DNA of 64,000 bases from Apostichopus japonicus (lineage: Eukaryota; Echinodermata; Holothuroidea; Aspidochirotida; Stichopodidae), in NCBI RefSeq assembly GCF_037975245.1, contig NC_092574.1, positions 25,898,713 through 25,962,712 on the forward strand, written 5' to 3'. A program made the position numbers and the translations under genes. Shown here piece by piece: positions 14,301 to 24,030 of this stretch. Under the pieces are notes generated by a model. It had not been told where the DNA came from, made no database searches, and saw only the letters and a list, made by a program, of their open reading frames with translations. Every line of letters begins with the position of its first letter. The first letter of the stretch is position 1.

Positions 14301-17300
14301 AATTTTTCTTAGAATATTCCAATAAATGTATGCCTATATAACTGTGATGAACTATATGTATGAATTGTGGCCTGCATACCTGGGAACTGATAGTATCGAC
14401 ATCCACAATACTTTGTGATACAGTCAGCTTGGCATTCATAAAAGCAGGCTTCAGCAGAATAACTGATTGAGTGTTCGAGTTTCTTATCGCCGACACAATT
14501 AGAACTAAACGGATAGGGCAAGTTTGTGCTCTGCAAGGAATGAAAATACAAAATTGCAACTTAAGATTTACTTTTAAATACCACTAATAGTCTCCTTAAT
14601 TCATATATCAGGGCTTCTCAGTTCGGCTCGCGAAAAATGTTGAAGTCTATTTCAGTCTAGCCCCCGAAAAAACGAAGAAGAAAAACACACAAACAAATAT
14701 TTCATTAATCGAGGATACGAGTGATTAGGCCACTAAGAATAGTATATCCATATACCTCGGCCTAGCCTGTAGATTGTTAATCTGACTATAGTGGCCCTAA
14801 CCAGGTCTTTTGCCTTGTCCCTTCAGAAAATTACTTGAGAAACCTTACATATTTAACATAAATTTACAACAAACGGAGCGACGGAACATCGTCAACATGA
14901 ATTCATTGATTCGACATTGATTGTAGGTACACATTATGTTATCTACTTTGTAACATCAACACGTCCCTGCACTGTCAGCGTTTCTGCATACTGTATTGCT
15001 CATCCGCGTACGGCTTTATAGGGCAGAACAGAACCCACACTCTTACACGGTCTATACTAGACACTTAAGTGATATTACGTAATTATTACTCTACATTTGC
15101 ATATAATCACACATTTTGCTTGGTGACCCCAATTTTCAACGTCATCATCTCGGTCCGGGTAACCCTCCAGTGAAGGATGCTATGGCCTGGGAGGGGGGGG
15201 GGGGGGTATATGGGGAGGATATATTTGTGGTCACATTTGTGGTAACTAATTAAGCGTCGTAAAAATAACTGCTGATTATAACTATTATTAAACTCACAGT
15301 AATATCAAATATATAATTGATTTATACCCCACGCTAGACCTACATTGATGTAACTTACATTATATGTGAACATATACCACACTTTATATGCTACTTATAT
15401 TGATATAACTTACATTAGCCTATATATGTACATAACACACATTATACTTACAGTGATATAACTTACATTATATTTGTACATAACACACATTATACTTACA
15501 GTGATATAACTTACATTATATGTGTACATAACACACATTATACTTACAGTGATATAACTTACATGATATGTGTACATAACACACACTATACTTACAGTGA
15601 TATAACTTACATTATATGTGTACATAACACACATTATACTTACAGTGATATAACTTACATTATATGTGTACATAACACACATTATACTTACAGTGATATA
15701 ACTTACATGATATGTGTACATAACACACACTATACTTACAGTGATATAACTTACATTATATGTGTACATAACACACATTATACTTACAATGATATAACTT
15801 ACATTATATGTGTATATAACGCACACTATACTTACAGTGATATAACTTATTCTGACAGATGTCTTGAAACCCGGGGAAGCAGAGATACCGAACTGACCGA
15901 CTAGAGGGAATTGTCCTTTAGGATGTACGAAGATCTAACAGGAAAAGACATGAACAAAAGAAAGGTACAAATAAGCATACATACTTAAAGGAAGTTAAAT
16001 ACCTCCATTACCACAACACGTTACCCCTGTATACATATACCCACCATCACTCTTCTCCTCCCACTCGTCTAACCTCCCCTCTACTTTCCAAGGCACATCC
16101 CCTCCCGCATGTTCATCTTTACAAATAATTCCACTACCAGAAAAGTTTGCTCAATGACGCACTATATTCCCCCTGCCTCTCCTCCTGTAAGATTTCATTT
16201 CTTTGGATTCAGTTGTAGGAACTCTTGACGTGAAATGAATGAATACCTTAAAGCCAGCACCCGTGTAATAACCCCAGAAATAGTCGTACTGCTCCGCCGA
16301 TAGTCTCAATCGCAGCCCTTGAGAACTTCCAGCTTCGGTAATCATTAACTCCGAATTAGAAATCGAGTTAAAGGTATAGCACACCTGCGTATGGAAGAAA
16401 CCAAAACACCTCCTATTATGAATTGGGGGGTTATAAAATGACAATTCTGAGGGAAAAAATAATATTGAAAATATTCCTCTAAAGTCCACTTTCTTTGAAG
16501 ATTTAAACAATAGAAGGCTCCTCTGACATAAATGTATATCTTGACGTTTCTTCACCGCTTATAGACTATTCGTATCTAGGCAAGACACGGAACGCCAAAA
16601 GGGCCACAGGAGATGATAATGATATTAGAATACATCATGTTAATATAAAGGTACTTTTGTATTACCACGTATGTAGACCGCCGCCAGTTCCTTTATACTA
16701 TCATCTTCAACTATCGATTAATATCTGGCAGTATTTCAGTAAACAAGTAGGACTTTTAATAATACCTTATATATAATGGAGAACAAACCCCAATAAACTA
16801 TAAGGGAAAGAATTAAGAGGATATTCCTTCGGCAAATGATTGTGCCAAGCTTATATAAATCACTCCTCGGGCTCCTATATTTCATGAAATAATAGAGTTT
16901 TAGGTCATTTAACAGGCAGCAAGATTTCTTTTAGCGTTTGCGCAATTGGAATCGGGTTTCCATGGAAACTTGTTTCATACCCCGAAATCGGTAATGACGG
17001 TGGTAAAGTTGTGCGCTCCACATGTTTCTTCCTGGTTCCATGTGCATTCTATTAACATATCATCTAGCTGGTGGGCCAGTTTTATGGCCACCTCCGTCAT
17101 GTTCAAGTAGTCATCCATATCGTGGAGATCCCAGTCAATATCAACTGAATCACTGGTGGACAGAGATGTTAGAACCTAGAAGTAAAAAAAAACATGTATT
17201 TAATAGAAAAGATGCAAGCATGCAGGTAATACTGGACTTTTCTTGCTATTTGATAAGCCTCCTGCGATGAACATGCGACGTATAGCCACATCCGAAAAAT

Positions 17301-20300
17301 AAACAGTTCGAAGTTAGCGGGCAAAATAGCCGATAAACCTTGGTCACTAACTGGACCAAACATTCGTAGATCCCTACACCACCCGCCCCATGTCTCGTCT
17401 CGAAGATATCATTATTGTAGCCAATGAACTAGATTTTAATGCTTTCGCAAAAAGACACGCAACTTTACTTTCCGTGTAAAACTCTTTCAGACTGGACATT
17501 CATACTTGAAATATGCATTGATAATATCCGTGTATGGATGGCAGAAAATCGATTTAGTACTAAACGATAGGAAAACAGAAGTGGTTTATTTCCACAGTAA
17601 ATTCAGAAAGGATAAGAAAGAAAAAAACATCATAACCAATTTCAGAGTCGGTATATGACTCATGTTAAACCAGTCTCCGTTGTCCGAAAATTTAGGAGTG
17701 CATTTCGATGAACTTTTCCATCTCTGGTCATGTTTCAACAATGTGCCAGTCTGCAACATACTCGTTGTACCGTATCGGTTTAACTCGTTAGCTTTTATAC
17801 CACAACAGCACAGAGAGATTGATTCGTGCATTTGTTACATCACACCTCAATTATTGTAATAGTTAACTGTATGGAACTTGAGCACCAGCAACTTGCACGT
17901 CTTTAAAGGTGGGATCGCTCGTAAATTCTGTACCTCCATGGTCCTTCACACCACCCGATTCAAAATATAATATTAATACTGCCCTCAACTGGTTCGTCGC
18001 TGTTGTCTCGTAATTTCTATTAGCAATCCCGTATTTACGGCTAGTAAGCAATAAACGGGTTTGGGTTACTAGAGCGGTGGCCTTGACGAAATTCCTGCAT
18101 AGCTTCTTGTCTGCGGCAGTGTCAGTGGTGTGTGTGTAGTGTGCATAGAAAATTCATATACTCGGCAGCACGTATGGTCACAGGTACTAGGAAGCTCAAA
18201 CTCATCACTCCCATATACTGGTTGATCTTCACTGGCTACCTGTCTCCGCACGGATTGAATTCAAGTCTCTAGTCATTACATACAAGATTATAAATGGCAC
18301 TGCTTCTCGATATAAATCTCAGCACTATGGTCAGTCGTGCGGCTCTTCCCGGGCATTGGCAGATTGCCAATCGTACCGGACAGAGGAACAGGAACAGTCT
18401 GTGGAGGTCCGGCTGGAGCCTAGCAGCTTCGTCCAGAAAACTTTTGGTGTACGATTGTTTGCTTACTTTGCACCAGATCTCTAGAATGCACTAACTAAAT
18501 GACATTAGGACAGCACCATCATTAATTGTGTTTAAATCACTTCTAAAACACACCTTTTTTGGAAACATTTTGCATTCGTGCATTATAGGGATCTTGTCAT
18601 GTTGTTTTTATTATTGTTTTAGTCATTTATATATTCTCTCAAGCACTTTCTGTACAACTTGTCAACGTCGACAATTTTTATCGCTGTTTTAATATTTTAT
18701 TTTACCGCTGTATCAACTTTATACTTAATGGTCAAGTGCTTCGAGATCATATTTTATTTAAGGTGCTATATAAGAATAAAATGATTATTAAAAATGAGTA
18801 TTATGTCACTATATATGGCAACTTTGTGGCGATGGAAATGTAACATAGGGTATCGCTGATATAAATGAAGCAACTGTACAAGAGGTGGTTATGTACGTGA
18901 TTGGGAATGAGGTGGACTAGGGTGGGTGTACACTGCTTAAAGGGGTGCGTATGATGTGTAAATGTATCTATTGAATTGATATCAGTATGACGATATATAG
19001 TTAGTAGTACATCGTCCATAAATTATGGAGAGAAATTTCCAACACTATAATTTACATTTCAGGTGGAACCCCCAAGCTCTTTCTCTCTCTCTCCACCTCT
19101 CTCCTCCTCTCTCCACCCCTCTCTCTCTGTCTTCTCTCCCTACCCGCACCCCAGCCTTACCCCTACTGACCCCACTCACCAAAAAAAGGTTTAAAATGTC
19201 GTTAAAATGAATTGTTTAATTTTAAGGAATTCGACAGAAAAATCTTTACCGAACAAAAGGTCCTGCGTAAGAATTTGATGTTCATGCTATTTGTGCTATG
19301 AAAATGTAATTTTTACTTACTTCTCGCAAAAGAGTATAATTCTGCAAATGTGATTTTCGAAATTGGTTGTAATTACAAATTGTGACGGCAGGGAATTCTA
19401 GATTATTGACATAGTTGAACATAACGGCTGTAGAAATTGGATACGAAAAGTATTTGGTCAATCCGTTGACAATTCCATAAGCGAGCCAGACAGCCAAGCA
19501 CACCAGCAAAATCAGCCAGCATATTCTGTAAATCAAAATAATTTAAAAAAGAGAGATAAATAATATAAAATAATTTTAAACTAATTCGTTAATACTGTAT
19601 CTCCAAGTTTATAATTAAACTCGGCAACAGAATGTTGACAATCATGTTTCGTTATTGTTACTATAAATTGGGTACTTTAATTGTTCGTTTTCCCTTTTTT
19701 TTTTACTTCCATTACAGAAAAAAAATGTCTTCGTTTCAAAATAACCAGACTGAGCATTCGTTTGAATTTTTTCTTTTATTATTGTCAAATTTTGTCGGTG
19801 GTGAATATTTACTTTTTCATGTTTTTTAAAATACCTGTATCTTTATGTAAGATAGATGAACACACTAAAAAGAATCATAGGATATGTTTTCCCATAGACG
19901 TAAAAAAAAAGAACAGTTTTAAGTTAAGATAATTAAATATTGAGAGCAACTGGGCCCCGGTTACATGGTAACCCGAGAATGAGAGCAGAAATAGCTGTAT
20001 ATGAATAATGGTTATAAAATGGTAATAATGCAGGTATAGAAACGAATATTCGGTTGATTCCATGGCAACCTACGAAATTATACATTGGCAAGTTAGAATA
20101 ACACTGTGGTCCGAGTATTAGATTATATAAGGGGCGGGGCTCCCTGACAACCGTTTCTTGTCGGGTAGGGGAAGTGGAGTTGGAACCTTCTAACACGGTG
20201 TAGATGACCGTTCGCTACGTACCGTGCAGTAAAGGGGCGGGGGGGGGGGGGCGTCCTGACAACCCGTTTCTTGTAGTGTAAGGGGTAAGACAGCATACAT

Positions 20301-21224
20301 TATAGCACGATGTACAAGCCCATTCGCTATATCGTACAGTCAGGGGAGGGGGGGGGGGGATCCGTCAAACAATTCTTGCAGGGTTAGGGGTAAGACAGTT
20401 TACCTTCTAGCACTATGTATATGCCCATTCGCTATATCTTAAAGTTAGGGGGGAGGGGGGTTGTTCCGACAACGATTCTTGTAGTGTTAGGGGTGAGACA
20501 TATATACCTTTTAGCACGATGTACATGCCCATTCGATACATGTATCGTAAAGTAAAGGAAGGAGGGGGGTGTCCGTCAAACGATTCTTGCAGGGTTAGGG
20601 GTAAGACAGTATACCTTCTAGCACGATGTATATGTCCATTCGCTATGCATCGTAAGGTTAGGGGTGGTCCCGACAACGATTCTTGCAGGGTTAGTGGTGA
20701 GACTATATGCCTTCTAGCACGATGTATATGCACATTCGCTATATCGTAAAGTTAGGGGGGAGGGTGGTCCCGACAAACGATTCTTGCAGGGTTAGGGGTG
20801 AGACAGTATACCTTCTAGCACGATGTATATGTCCATTCGCTATATCGTAAAGTAAGGGGGGTGGTCCCGACAACGATTCTTGCAGGGTTAGTGGTGAGAC
20901 TATATGCCTTCTAGCACGATGTATATGCACATTCGCTATATCGTAAAGTTAGGGGGGGGGTGGTCCCGACAAACGATTCTTGCAGGGTTAGTGGTGAGAC
21001 AGTATACCTTCTAGCACTAAGTACATGCCCATTCGTTATGTATCGTAAAGTTAGGGGGTCCCGACAAACGATTCTTGCAGGGTTAGGGGTAAGACAGTAT
21101 ACCTTCTAGCATGATGTATACGCCCATTTGCTACGTATCGTACGCCATGTAGAGTTGTTTCTTCAGCAAATCGGCTTGCCCTGGATTTGGTCACCTCATT
21201 GCGTTGTGGTCCCCGGTCGTTCAT
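8171..21224 (-). CDS. DEG/ENaC (ASC family) sodium channel subunit, gene B
   Basis: A complete ten-exon coding sequence of 471 codons, joined by eye: 21103-21224, 19321-19525, 16981-17175, 16247-16384, 15836-15934, 14380-14530, 13672-13728, 11970-12120, 11426-11517, 8171-8376. All phases fit and the total (1416 nt) divides by three. Residues 1-41 are cytosolic with the His-Gly gating motif at 26-27. TM1 lies near 42-62, followed by FPAVTICNYNQFR, the ASC-family signature after TM1. The large extracellular domain has Cys-rich stretches (CRYYQFP, SCECSLPC, LWPSDF). TM2 carries the GAS selectivity triplet at 415-417, then four Arg and a 30-residue tail. The family forms trimeric Na+-selective channels gated by protons, peptides or force; the ligand here is unknown. 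It is a tandem paralogue of gene A. Introns after exons 1 and 5 start with splice-donor tandem arrays. Confidence 0.9.
8690..9535 (-). mobile_element. LINE reverse-transcriptase C-terminal fragment
   Basis: On the minus strand, about 9535 down to 9235 reads LQKRAIRHVLFVNCNEHRS, then LFKDLNIRKLPDLINV and FAYRAIYGQVPPAF. This is the typical end of non-LTR retrotransposon ORF2 proteins. It has an in-frame stop and continues past the hAT MITE that interrupts it (8822-9221) to about 8690. It is a dead fragment in the last intron of gene B, read in the same direction as the gene. Confidence 0.75.
8814..9229 (+). mobile_element. hAT-type MITE, copy 2
   Basis: The element (8822-9221) has ends CAGTGGCGGAG / CTCCGCCACTG and a perfect 8-bp target duplication GTCGATGG at 8814-8821 and 9222-9229. 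It is inserted into a LINE fragment, so it is younger than that fragment. It is the same family as 3005-3384, with a poly(G) expansion near its right end. It has no coding capacity. Confidence 0.9.
11426..11517 (-). CDS. Gene B exon 9: extracellular palm/wrist strand
   Basis: 92 bp, the same length as gene A exon 9. It encodes NFLELNLFFDVLGIEE...SYDYFALQ, corresponding to the beta-strand region preceding TM2 in ASC channels. It is bounded by CAG upstream and GTAAGT downstream on the minus strand. The frame joins exon 8 through a split Arg codon. Confidence 0.9.
11970..12120 (-). CDS. Gene B exon 8: Cys-rich SCECSLPC segment
   Basis: 151 bp, matching gene A exon 8. It encodes CSSCECSLPCKEEAYEMK, then ISFTLWPSDFEA. 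The C-x-C-x3-C pattern followed by a WPS motif is characteristic of the DEG/ENaC extracellular domain. The acceptor is TTAG and the donor is GTAAGC. Confidence 0.92.
12950..13095 (+). repeat. Dispersed repeat, copy 1
   Basis: It shares a block with about 26315-26435, including GGGCACGAAAAACCAAAC and CTGATCCGCTCTCAAC and the following GACTGTGA region. It lies in a gene B intron and has no recognised protein. Family unknown. Confidence 0.6.
13672..13728 (-). CDS. Gene B exon 7: 57-bp micro-exon
   Basis: Found by comparison with gene A exon 7, which has the same length. It encodes TEELCNLREILECVFPAI after the split Gly codon, aligning with the C-x(n)-C stretch of the paralogue (PVPLCSPRQIVQCVLPAQ). 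The acceptor is GACAG and the donor is GTAAGT. It is too short to show up as an isolated open frame. Confidence 0.85.
14380..14530 (-). CDS. Gene B exon 6: ACFYEC / YCGCRYY segment
   Basis: 151 bp encoding LPYPFSSNC..., SYSAEACFYECQADCI and YCGCRYYQFP. The paired cysteines and the CGCR motif are DEG/ENaC thumb-domain hallmarks. The acceptor is TTGCAG and the donor GTATGC. It ends in phase 1, joined to exon 7 through Gly. Confidence 0.92.
15340..15835 (-). repeat. 48-bp tandem array carrying copies of exon 5's splice donor
   Basis: Nine clean copies of a 48-bp unit plus one or two degenerate ones directly abut exon 5 of gene B. The blocks complementary to the GTAAG donor start at 15447 and recur every 48 bp to 15831, which is the exon's own donor. 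On the minus strand each unit reads TAAGTTATATCACT then GTAAGTAT; the first 14 nt equal the last 14 nt of exon 5 (residues SYIT) and the rest the intron start. A second GTAAGTTAT lies 15 nt upstream in each unit. The exon's frame runs on without a stop to 15410, through every donor. Confidence 0.92.
15836..15934 (-). CDS. Gene B exon 5: HPKGQFPL / SPGFKTS segment
   Basis: 99 bp, phase 0 at both ends, the same length as gene A exon 5. It encodes IFVHPKGQFPLVGQFGISAS, then PGFKTSVRISYIT, matching the conserved 'H-P-x-G-x-F-P' and 'S-P-G-F' region of ASC channels. Its 3' end and donor are repeated in tandem in the following intron. Confidence 0.93.
16247..16384 (-). CDS. Gene B exon 4: CYTFNS / AGSSQGLRLRL segment
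   Basis: 138 bp, phase 0 at both ends. It encodes VCYTFNS, then AGSSQGLRLRLSAEQYDYFW and GYYTGAGFK. 'CYTFN' and 'G-x2-x-GL-x-L-x-L' are conserved in the family. The acceptor is ACGCAG and the donor GTATTC, weaker than consensus. Confidence 0.92.
16981..17175 (-). CDS. Gene B exon 3: finger-domain segment with TDFG
   Basis: 195 bp, phase 0 at both ends. It encodes SVDIDWDLHDMDDYLN, HQLDDMLIECTWNQEETCG and NFTTVITDFG, the conserved block preceding CYTFN in ASC channels. The acceptor is CTAG and the donor GTATGA. Confidence 0.93.
17500..18795 (+). mobile_element. CR1/L2-like LINE 3' fragment
   Basis: The plus strand carries pieces of a CR1/L2-clade reverse transcriptase in shifting frames: DNIRVWMAENR, LVLNDRKTEVVYF, SENLGVHFDEL, later ITPI and LHWLPVSARIEFKSLVITYK, then VRLFAYFAPDL near the end. 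The 3' end has the L2-like tail AAGTGCTTCGAGATC, then GGTGCTATATAAGAATAAAA and a short A/T-rich end. A stretch of about 270 bp near 17880-18160 does not fit and is probably an insertion. It lies antisense in the gene B intron between exons 2 and 3. Confidence 0.8.
19321..19525 (-). CDS. Gene B exon 2: TM1 and post-TM1 signature
   Basis: 205 bp. It begins with the first nucleotide-completed Arg codon, then the TM1 helix CWLILLVCLAVWLAYGIV. It continues KYFSYP and the ASC signature FPAVTICNYNQFRKS. The acceptor is TTTACAG and the donor GTAAGT. Confidence 0.95.
20150..21102 (-). repeat. ~94-112 bp tandem array carrying copies of exon 1's 3' end and donor
   Basis: Counting exon 1 itself there are ten copies. 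The plus-strand CTTCTAGCA-type blocks (complement of the exon end) start at 20187, 20299, 20404, 20508, 20615, 20711, 20812, 20908, 21009 and 21103. On the minus strand each unit holds about 36-40 nt of exon-1-like sequence (reading ANGHIHRARR), a splice-donor position, and about 55 nt of intron ending in a poly(C)/G-rich linker that varies in length. Most copies keep GT; those at 20711 and 20908 have GC. Reading through from exon 1 hits a stop at 21051, before the next donor. Confidence 0.92.
21103..21224 (-). CDS. Gene B exon 1: N-terminus with His-Gly motif
   Basis: 122 bp encoding MNDRGPQRNEVTKSRASRFA, then EETTLHGVRYV and a basic RIHHARR end. The His-Gly pair before TM1 is the DEG/ENaC gating motif. 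The donor is GTATAC and the split codon AG+A gives Arg, in phase with exon 2. I chose the ATG at 21222-21224 as the first in-frame Met; the frame stays open a little upstream without another ATG, so a non-coding 5' exon is possible. Confidence 0.9.
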
Positions 21225-21429
21225 GAGGCCGTTACTTTCATGTGAACAGCTGCAATCTAGACAATTCACGTAAGATAAGTTTAAACATTAATGGATTAAA
21301 GTGGCATCGTATCATGGCCTCAAAATTTGGTATAAAACTACGGCAATGCTTTAAAATGGTAAACAAACAAACTAAAAGCTTTTGGAAATTCTCTGAGAGT
21401 TTTGTAAGAGTTGTTTCATTAATATTCAT

Positions 21430-22400
21430 CGTTCTGATACTCCAGAGGAAAGCTAGTGAAGGACGGTATAGCGAAGGACGCTAGTGAAGGAAAGCTAGTG
21501 AAGGAAAGCTAGTGAAGGAATTAAGGTAGTGAAGGAAAGCTATTGAAAGAAAGCTATTGAAGCAAAGCTAGTGAAGGAAGGTAGTGAAGGAAGCTTGTGA
21601 AGAAAAGCTATGAAAGGAAAGCTAGTGAAGGAAGGTTGTGAAGGGAGGTAGCGAAGGAAAGCTATTGAAGGAAAGTTATTGAAGGAAAGCTAGTGGAGGA
21701 AGGTAGTGAAGGACGCTAGTGAAGGAAAGCTAGTGAAGGAAAGCTAGTGAAGGAATTAAGGTAGTGAAGGAAGCTAGTGAAGGGAAACTAATGAAGGAAG
21801 CTAATGAATGGAAGCTAGCGAAGGAGCTAGAGCTAGTGAAGGAAAGCTAGTGACGGAATTAAGGTAGTGAAGGAAAGCTATTGAAAGAAAGCTATTGAAG
21901 GAAAGCTAGTGAAGGACGGTAGTGAAGGAAAGCTAGTGAAGGAAAGCTAGAAGAAGAAATTAAGGTAGTGAAGGAAAGCTATTGAAGGAAAGCTAGTGAA
22001 GGAAGGTAGTGAAGGAAGCTTGTGAAGAAAAGCTATTGAAGGAAAGCTATTAAAGGAAAGCTAGTGAAGGAAGGTTGTGAAGGAAGGTAGCGAAGGAAAG
22101 CTATTGAAGGAAAGTTATTGAAGGAAAGCTAGTGGAGGAAGGTAGTGAAGGACGCTAGTGAAGGAAAGCTAGTGAAGGAAAGCTAGTGAAGGAATTAAGG
22201 TAGTGAAGGAAGCTAGTGAAGGAGAGCTAATGAAGGAAGCTAATGAATGGAAGCTAGCGAAGGAGCTAGAGCTAGTGAAGGAAAGCTAGTGACGGAATTA
22301 AGGTAGTGAAGGAAACTATTGATAGAACGCTATTGAAGGAAAGCTAGTGAATGGAGGTAGTGAAGGAAGCTAGTGAAGAAAAGCTGGTGGAGGAAACTAG
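21430..22400 (+). repeat. GCTAGTGAAGGAA minisatellite with higher-order repeat
   Basis: Roughly 950 bp of 12-14 bp units around AAAGCTAGTGAAGG and AAGGTAGTGAAGG. Variant units recur in the same order about 425-436 bp apart (compare 21593 with 22018, and 21821 with 22257), so a ~430-bp block has been duplicated as a whole. It lies just upstream of the gene B start codon. Confidence 0.9.
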
Positions 22401-22403
22401 TTA

Positions 22404-22404
22404 G

Positions 22405-22474
<70 letters not shown>

Positions 22475-22585
22475 TATATAATATATAATTGAAAACGTAA
22501 TGAGTTGGAAAATTTAGAACAGTGATTCGAACCCGGGCCTCCCGCTTTATATATATATATATATATATAAAATATATATATATAT

Positions 22586-22664
<79 letters not shown>
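22404..22664. repeat. (TA)n tracts around a SINE fragment
   Basis: Two long (TA)n microsatellites (22404-22487 and 22549-22664) flank a 59-bp SINE fragment. Long 'YIYIYI' open frames here are microsatellite artefacts. Confidence 0.95.
22490..22548 (-). mobile_element. SINE fragment, minus copy
   Basis: Its reverse complement matches the B-box region (GGCCCGGGTTCGAA) and body (ending in CCAACTCATTACG) of the copy at 24494-24614. It is internally truncated and embedded in (TA)n. Confidence 0.7.
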
Positions 22665-22666
<2 letters not shown>

Positions 22667-23790
22667 TGATTGGAAGTAAAACAGCCAATGTTTGGTTTTT
22701 GCAGAGCTTTCGAGCAAAACTAGCTCTTCTTCAGTGCATGATCACCGAAAGTGACAAGGAGTAGCAGGAATTGAAACTGTTTTATAGAGAAGATGTCGGC
22801 ATGATTGTAAAGGCAAAGCGACTTACTGATTTCTGGTGAATTGAGCAGAAGTTTTAGAAATTCGGATTATTTTAATCCGCGTTGGATTATTTTAATCCGA
22901 TTCCGTCGTAATTGTAAAGGAATTGTTTTGGTTTATCTGGGACGGCAAATCGTTTCTGATGTTTAAACCGAATGGTACCGTGGTCTTTAGGTTTAGTTCC
23001 CAGAAATTTTCTTTCGCTTTCCTAGATTTATCTGTCCAAGAATCGTTCTGGTCAATGGCAATAACACGCAAATTCTCAATTGAATGATTTTGGAGATTGA
23101 AGTGATTTGCAACAGGTTGGTAGATCTTTTTTGTTTTGATCGCCGATCTATGTTGTGTCATTCTCATTCTAAGAGTGTTTTTGACTCTCCAATGTATTGT
23201 AAGTTACAAATATTGCAGTAGATGAGGTAAATGACATTTTTGGATAGGCAGTTAATTTTGTGCCGAATTTGGAACGTGCGTTTGGTTTGGTTGCTCTGAA
23301 AGGCCCCGGTCGAATCGACAAGTAAGCACGTTTTGCAATATTGTGTACAGGGCGATGATCTTGTAGTTTGTTTTGCTTTCCCCTAATGGGGTGTCATCCC
23401 GAAAGGATGCCCGAACTAAGATATCCCGTAGGTTGCTGGGTCTTTTAAAAGCGATGACAGGTAATTCTGGGAATACTGATTTCAGGCGTTCGGTGCCTTG
23501 AAGTAGGTGAAAATTCTTCTGAATGATATTAGCCAGTGGTGGGAGACCAGGGTGGAATTCAGTAACCAATGGTACCCTTTTGGAACTGGTTTGACGAGTT
23601 TTGTACGTCAATGTTTCGGTACGGGGTTTGCTTTTAGCCTTTTTGATGGCATTTTCAATAGTACCCCGAAAATACTGTCTGTTTAGGAGGTGTTGTGACA
23701 GTTTTTTAGTGCGTGAATCAAAATCGACTTAAGAGGAGCAAATGCGTCGAATGCAAAAACCAAACATTGGCTGTTTTACTTCCAATCACT
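22665..23790 (-). mobile_element. Penelope-like element remnant between 38-bp inverted repeats
   Basis: The ends 22665-22702 and 23753-23790 are perfect inverted repeats of about 38 bp (GTGATTGGAAGTAAAACAGC at the left). The minus strand encodes the C-terminal part of a Penelope-like protein in broken frames: KRVPLVTEFHPGLPPLANII, FPELPVIAFKRPSNLRDILV, then a GIY-YIG endonuclease start (VIYLIYCNICNLQYIGES), followed by VANHFN and a PFGLN end. A stop and frame shifts show it is not active. Penelope-like elements are GIY-YIG-bearing retroelements. A hammerhead-like motif lies near 22715-22735. Confidence 0.8.
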
Positions 23791-23873
23791 TACCTAATTC
23801 AATTATTGTATCTCACTAGAGATCCAGCCTTTCTCTAAATGCAGCATAGTTGTTTAACAGTTGTTCCGTTATT

Positions 23874-23996
<123 letters not shown>

Positions 23997-24030
23997 CGAA
24001 AATCCACGTTTACTTCAAAAGAAAATATGA

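Noticed and set aside
15410..15904. The 48-bp array as a CRISPR array or as a stand-alone repetitive protein gene
   Set aside because: There are no spacers between the units, the DNA is eukaryotic, and the open frame is explained as a continuation of exon 5 of gene B.
20050..20090. A second His-Gly-like motif (FVGCHGINRIF) upstream of TM1 of gene B
   Set aside because: There is no good donor in the right phase, and exon 1 at 21103-21224 fits the paralogue residue by residue. Probably chance.
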